DNA of 64,000 nucleotides from Maribacter sp. ACAM166 (GTDB taxonomy: Bacteria > Bacteroidota > Bacteroidia > Flavobacteriales > Flavobacteriaceae): contig NZ_VAUW01000023.1 in the NCBI RefSeq assembly GCF_005771495.1, positions 1 through 64,000 of the forward strand, given 5' to 3'. Below are positions 62,301 to 64,000 of the stretch, piece after piece. Numbering within the stretch: the first letter of the stretch is position 1; each line of letters begins with the position of its first letter. The position numbers and the translations under genes are program-made. The notes beneath the pieces were generated by a model that saw only the letters and a list, made by a program, of their open reading frames with translations, ran no database searches and was not told where the DNA came from.

Positions 62301-62722
62301 AGATCTAACTTACCATCACCGTTTACATCTGCCGAGGTAATGCCTGTTTTCCATGGACCTGGTCTTCCTTCGACTTTTGAAAGGGCTGTAACATCCTTAA
62401 ACTTAAAGTCGCCTTGGTTTATATAAAATTTGTTCTCTCCCATGTTGGAAGAAAAATATAAATCTTGTAATCCATCATTATTAAAATCGCCTGTAGCAAC
62501 ACCACCACCATTATACAGGTATTCATATACCAACACATTAGCATTTAGGCCCTCTTTTAATGTGTTTTGGAAAGAAATGTTAGTTTGTTCTTCTGCTAAA
62601 AGTGTAAACAGAGCAGGGTGTTCGGTTATGTTACTCGTGGAAGTATTATTTTCTGTATTATTTTTACAGCCTTGAAGTAGTACGAATAGAATAAAAAGTA
62701 GGGTAACTAGATTTTTTGCCAT
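59387..62722 (-). CDS. large VCBS/FG-GAP and ASPIC-UnbV lipoprotein
   Basis: A 1111-residue exported lipoprotein (signal about 1-19, lipobox LLQGC). The N-terminal half carries FG-GAP/VCBS repeats with calcium loops (DFNNDGLQDL, DVNGDGKLDL, DYDKDGDLDM, DINNDGWQDF, DLDNDGDLDL). Near 525-590 lies an ASPIC/UnbV domain (GIGSKVSLFTKGQIQVVEQ, HFGLGKMALIDSLVVEW). The second half has further repeats (DINNDGLEDV, DANADGFLDV, DINNDSHLDL, DVNEDGKLDI, DFNTDGHIDL). It is probably surface-exposed. Such proteins are often paired with SusC/SusD genes. It starts 68 bp after the SusD stop, just past a hairpin. Confidence 0.9.
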   Translation of the reverse strand: MAKNLVTLLFILFVLLQGCKNNTENNTSTSNITEHPALFTLLAEEQTNISFQNTLKEGLNANVLVYEYLYNGGGVATGDFNNDGLQDLYFSSNMGENKFYINQGDFKFKDVTALSKVEGRPGPWKTGITSADVNGDGKLDLYLCYSGALPAAKRKNQLFINQGNDTNNIPIFKEQAEDYGIASAAYSNQGYFFDYDKDGDLDMLLLNHNPKSLPVLNEVSTKEFLKKDDPLQGTRLFEQKEDKFYDITVQSGISGSALTYGLGIGISDINNDGWQDFYISNDYTVPDYLYINNKNGTFTDQLGSQIGHTSHFSMGNNVTDINNDGWQDIFTLDMLPADNKRQKLLLSPDNYEKFDLNIRSGFHHQYMRNMLQLNNGDDTFSEIGQLSGVSNTDWSWAPLLADFDNDGFKDLYVTNGYYRDYTNLDFINYMEDFVQSKGRLQRQDVLELIQKMPASDLTNYYFTNTDGINFIDNTKETGIDDPANSNGAIYSDLDNDGDLDLVVNNINKPAFIYRNNTPKETSNYLKVQLRGAKKNTAGIGSKVSLFTKGQIQVVEQMPTRGYLSTVSPILHFGLGKMALIDSLVVEWNSGKKERFNNLPTNETLVIEERNAKQVQPETPNIEPLFTLTNSPIEYKHQSSPINDFKRQSLLLKQLSHNGPTIVKADINNDGLEDVIVGGGIGQAASLYIQTGTQKFNKKTIQDFELDAEYFDTDIAVFDANADGFLDVYIASGGYHNFSKNDSRLQDRIYIGNGKGSFSKSKSALPTMNVSTGTVKFSDINNDSHLDLFVGGYSIPGRYPETPRSFILINDGNGNFIDKTNEIQPTLVNPGMITDAAWADIDGDHIEDLVVLGEWSPISIYVNKNGKLHNETNIFFDKSLHGLWTSLDLIDVNEDGKLDIIAGNIGTNTQFSVSTNTPAELYYSDFDTNGSIDPILSFFEDGISYPFLTRDELLGQLASLRHRFTSYETFASAGISDIFTKKELLKANKLTLTHQETTLFLSSNDHTFKPAPLPIQAQFSPTSDVIASDFNTDGHIDLLLLGNNDYYKLRIGKFDANYGTLLLGDSTGKFTYLPQAQSGLSLKGSDTHGILINHQLIFTSYGAAPETYQLKK

Positions 62723-62734
62723 TTCTTTAAAAGT

Positions 62735-62766
62735 AAAAAATCTATCCCAAAAAGGGATAGATTTTT
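62735..62766 (-). terminator. intrinsic terminator between susD-like and VCBS genes
   Basis: AAAAAATCTATCCC (62735-62748) and GGGATAGATTTTT (62754-62766) form a stem with an AAAAA loop. On the minus strand the U tract follows the stem. It lies 25 bp after the SusD stop and 13 bp before the VCBS gene ATG, so read-through may set the level of the downstream genes. Confidence 0.8.
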
Positions 62767-62790
62767 CTAATATCTCAATAAGAAATTTAC

Positions 62791-64000
62791 TTAATACCCA
62801 GGATTTTGAATTAATAATTCGTTTCTGTTGATTTCATCCCTACTTAAAGGCATGTAATACATCTTGTCATCCCAAGTTCTGGTCTCATTGTCATTATTGT
62901 CAATAACATTATAGTTATAATCATAAACGGTTGTGTCATACTGATAGGGTGTTCTTGGTGTAGCTCCTGCTTTTAATGTAGCAGACACTTTCATAACCTC
63001 TATACCTCGACCTAAGGTTTCGTCTGCTATCATCCATCTACGTGCATCATGATAACGGTGCTCCTCATAAGCCAGTTCAACCCTTCTTTCGTTAATATAG
63101 TCTTCTAACAGTTCTGTTCCAGATGCGGTAATCGCAGGCATACCTGCTCTATATCTAATCTTGTTCAACCAATTTCTAGCTTCTCCTTCATCACCAGAGG
63201 CAATAGAAGCTTCTATATAGTTAAGCACTATTTCTGTATATCGAATAAAAGGCCATGGCACAACCTGAGCACTAGATTGATTGTCTACTATAGCCGGATC
63301 GGCGTCAATAAACTTACGAACATAATACCCACTTCTACTACCGTTCCAATTCTCAATAGGGGAGTCACGCATATCTACTCCTGCAATAATTCCTCCAGAA
63401 CCATCAGCATAGGTACCTGTTTGTATTTCGTCAAATGGGTCAATTGCTGCAACGTCATCCGGTCTTGGTTTCCATGGAGAGCCGTCATAAAGTATCGTTG
63501 CTGAAAGCCTCGGGTCTCTATTTTCATAAGGAGCCGCAGCATGTTCAGGATTACTCCAATCAAAATCGGAACCATCCATCATTTGATAATCATCTACCAA
63601 TTGCTGAATTGGCGTGTTACCTGCCCAGTTGTGATATCCGTTAGGGCCATTATTAATGCCTTGGTGAATACCTCCTAGAGGCCAATTGCTTTCAACAGTA
63701 AATAATGGTGTGTGTGTGCGCTCAAACAATAATTCTGACCTTGCTGCTGCATCACCAACTGCGCTTCCGCCACCCATACTTATAGAAATATGGTTCTGCT
63801 TTGCTTCTTCGGCAGAAGCAGGTTCTGTCAAATCTAATTTGTAACCCGTTGTAGCATCTAAAACTGCCTTTGCTGCCGTTTTAGCAGCATTCCAACGTGT
63901 ATCTCTATCTCCTGCGGTATACGCAACCAAATCAAGGTTAGAGTAGCTACCAAGGACCGAAGATTTAGCACTTGCCGTTGGGCCGTCACGTAAGTCACTT
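62791..64000 (-). CDS. RagB/SusD-family outer-membrane nutrient-binding protein (partial)
   Basis: The C-terminal 403 residues of a SusD-like protein; the frame stays open to the window edge, so the N-terminus with its lipobox is missing. It starts here with SDLRDGPTASAKSSVLGSYS and goes on through AKTAAKAVLDATTGYKLDL. It has YVRKFIDADPAIVDNQSSAQ and PWPFIRYTEIVLNYIEASIA (about 230 from the edge), typical SusD TPR segments, and LLEDYINERRVELAYEEHRYHDARRW near the end, then YMPLSRDEINRNELLIQNPGY. SusD proteins cap SusC channels; the SusC gene should lie just outside the window. Confidence 0.93.
   Translation of the reverse strand, partial: SDLRDGPTASAKSSVLGSYSNLDLVAYTAGDRDTRWNAAKTAAKAVLDATTGYKLDLTEPASAEEAKQNHISISMGGGSAVGDAAARSELLFERTHTPLFTVESNWPLGGIHQGINNGPNGYHNWAGNTPIQQLVDDYQMMDGSDFDWSNPEHAAAPYENRDPRLSATILYDGSPWKPRPDDVAAIDPFDEIQTGTYADGSGGIIAGVDMRDSPIENWNGSRSGYYVRKFIDADPAIVDNQSSAQVVPWPFIRYTEIVLNYIEASIASGDEGEARNWLNKIRYRAGMPAITASGTELLEDYINERRVELAYEEHRYHDARRWMIADETLGRGIEVMKVSATLKAGATPRTPYQYDTTVYDYNYNVIDNNDNETRTWDDKMYYMPLSRDEINRNELLIQNPGY

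Overview
The window looks like a chromosomal segment of a marine-type member of the Flavobacteriaceae (Bacteroidota). The signs are low G+C, few Shine-Dalgarno sites, -7 elements of the Bacteroidota form TAnnTTTG, many lipoproteins, a SusD-like nutrient-binding protein, CRTAC1/VCBS repeat proteins, LytTR/LytS-type signalling, and families typical of this phylum (DUF3109, DUF3078, DUF1080, HupE/UreJ_2). I infer the family from gene content and style; I cannot assign a species.

Layout. (1) 1-529: the end of an IS3-family insertion sequence inserted in a radical SAM gene, leaving a 3' fragment. (2) 600-6000: an amidohydrolase lipoprotein, a clan GH-A-like glycoside hydrolase lipoprotein and a processive family 2 glycosyltransferase, with a palindromic intergenic repeat near 2.7-2.8 kb. 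(3) 6.0-13.2 kb: housekeeping and membrane genes (HD hydrolase, plsC, bacilliredoxin, TerB-DnaJ, HupE/UreJ-like, dCMP deaminase, S41 protease, MarC, DUF3109). (4) 13.2-18.1 kb: a LytTR response regulator/TPR-histidine kinase operon facing two small exported products, then about 1.3 kb with gene relics and a possible 29-residue membrane microprotein. (5) 18.1-30.9 kb: a sugar-oxidation island with two GMC flavoenzymes carrying a CX5CX3C motif, a gluconate-dehydrogenase-subunit-3-like partner, three TIM-barrel sugar isomerases/epimerases, a Gfo/Idh/MocA dehydrogenase, a nucleoside-permease-type MFS transporter and two DUF1080 lipoproteins. Together these fit a periplasmic route that oxidises glycosides at C3 and then cleaves the 3-keto sugars. 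(6) 31.0-33.0 kb: the yicC-gmk-nadD operon. (7) 33.0-38.3 kb: a phosphate block (porin, PiT transporter with PhoU-like tail). (8) 38.4-48.4 kb: core metabolism (dgt, dxs, tadA, cold shock protein, CLC channel, aspS). (9) 48.4-55.1 kb: a TetR-controlled tripartite RND efflux operon with a candidate operator. (10) 55.3-56.2 kb: a 21-copy CATCGC tandem repeat and an ECF-type sigma factor gene with two in-frame stops. (11) 56.3-64.0 kb: a minus-strand run of SusD, a large VCBS/ASPIC-UnbV lipoprotein, a vanadium-haloperoxidase/PAP2-like lipoprotein and a CRTAC1-type protein.

The strongest leads are the sugar-oxidation island, the SusD-VCBS-haloperoxidase-like-CRTAC1 cluster with its broken sigma gene, several intrinsic-terminator hairpins placed inside apparent operons (one covers the start codons of the next gene), and two hexanucleotide microsatellites that differ only by C/T transitions. 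No tRNA, rRNA, CRISPR array, phage module or replication origin was found.
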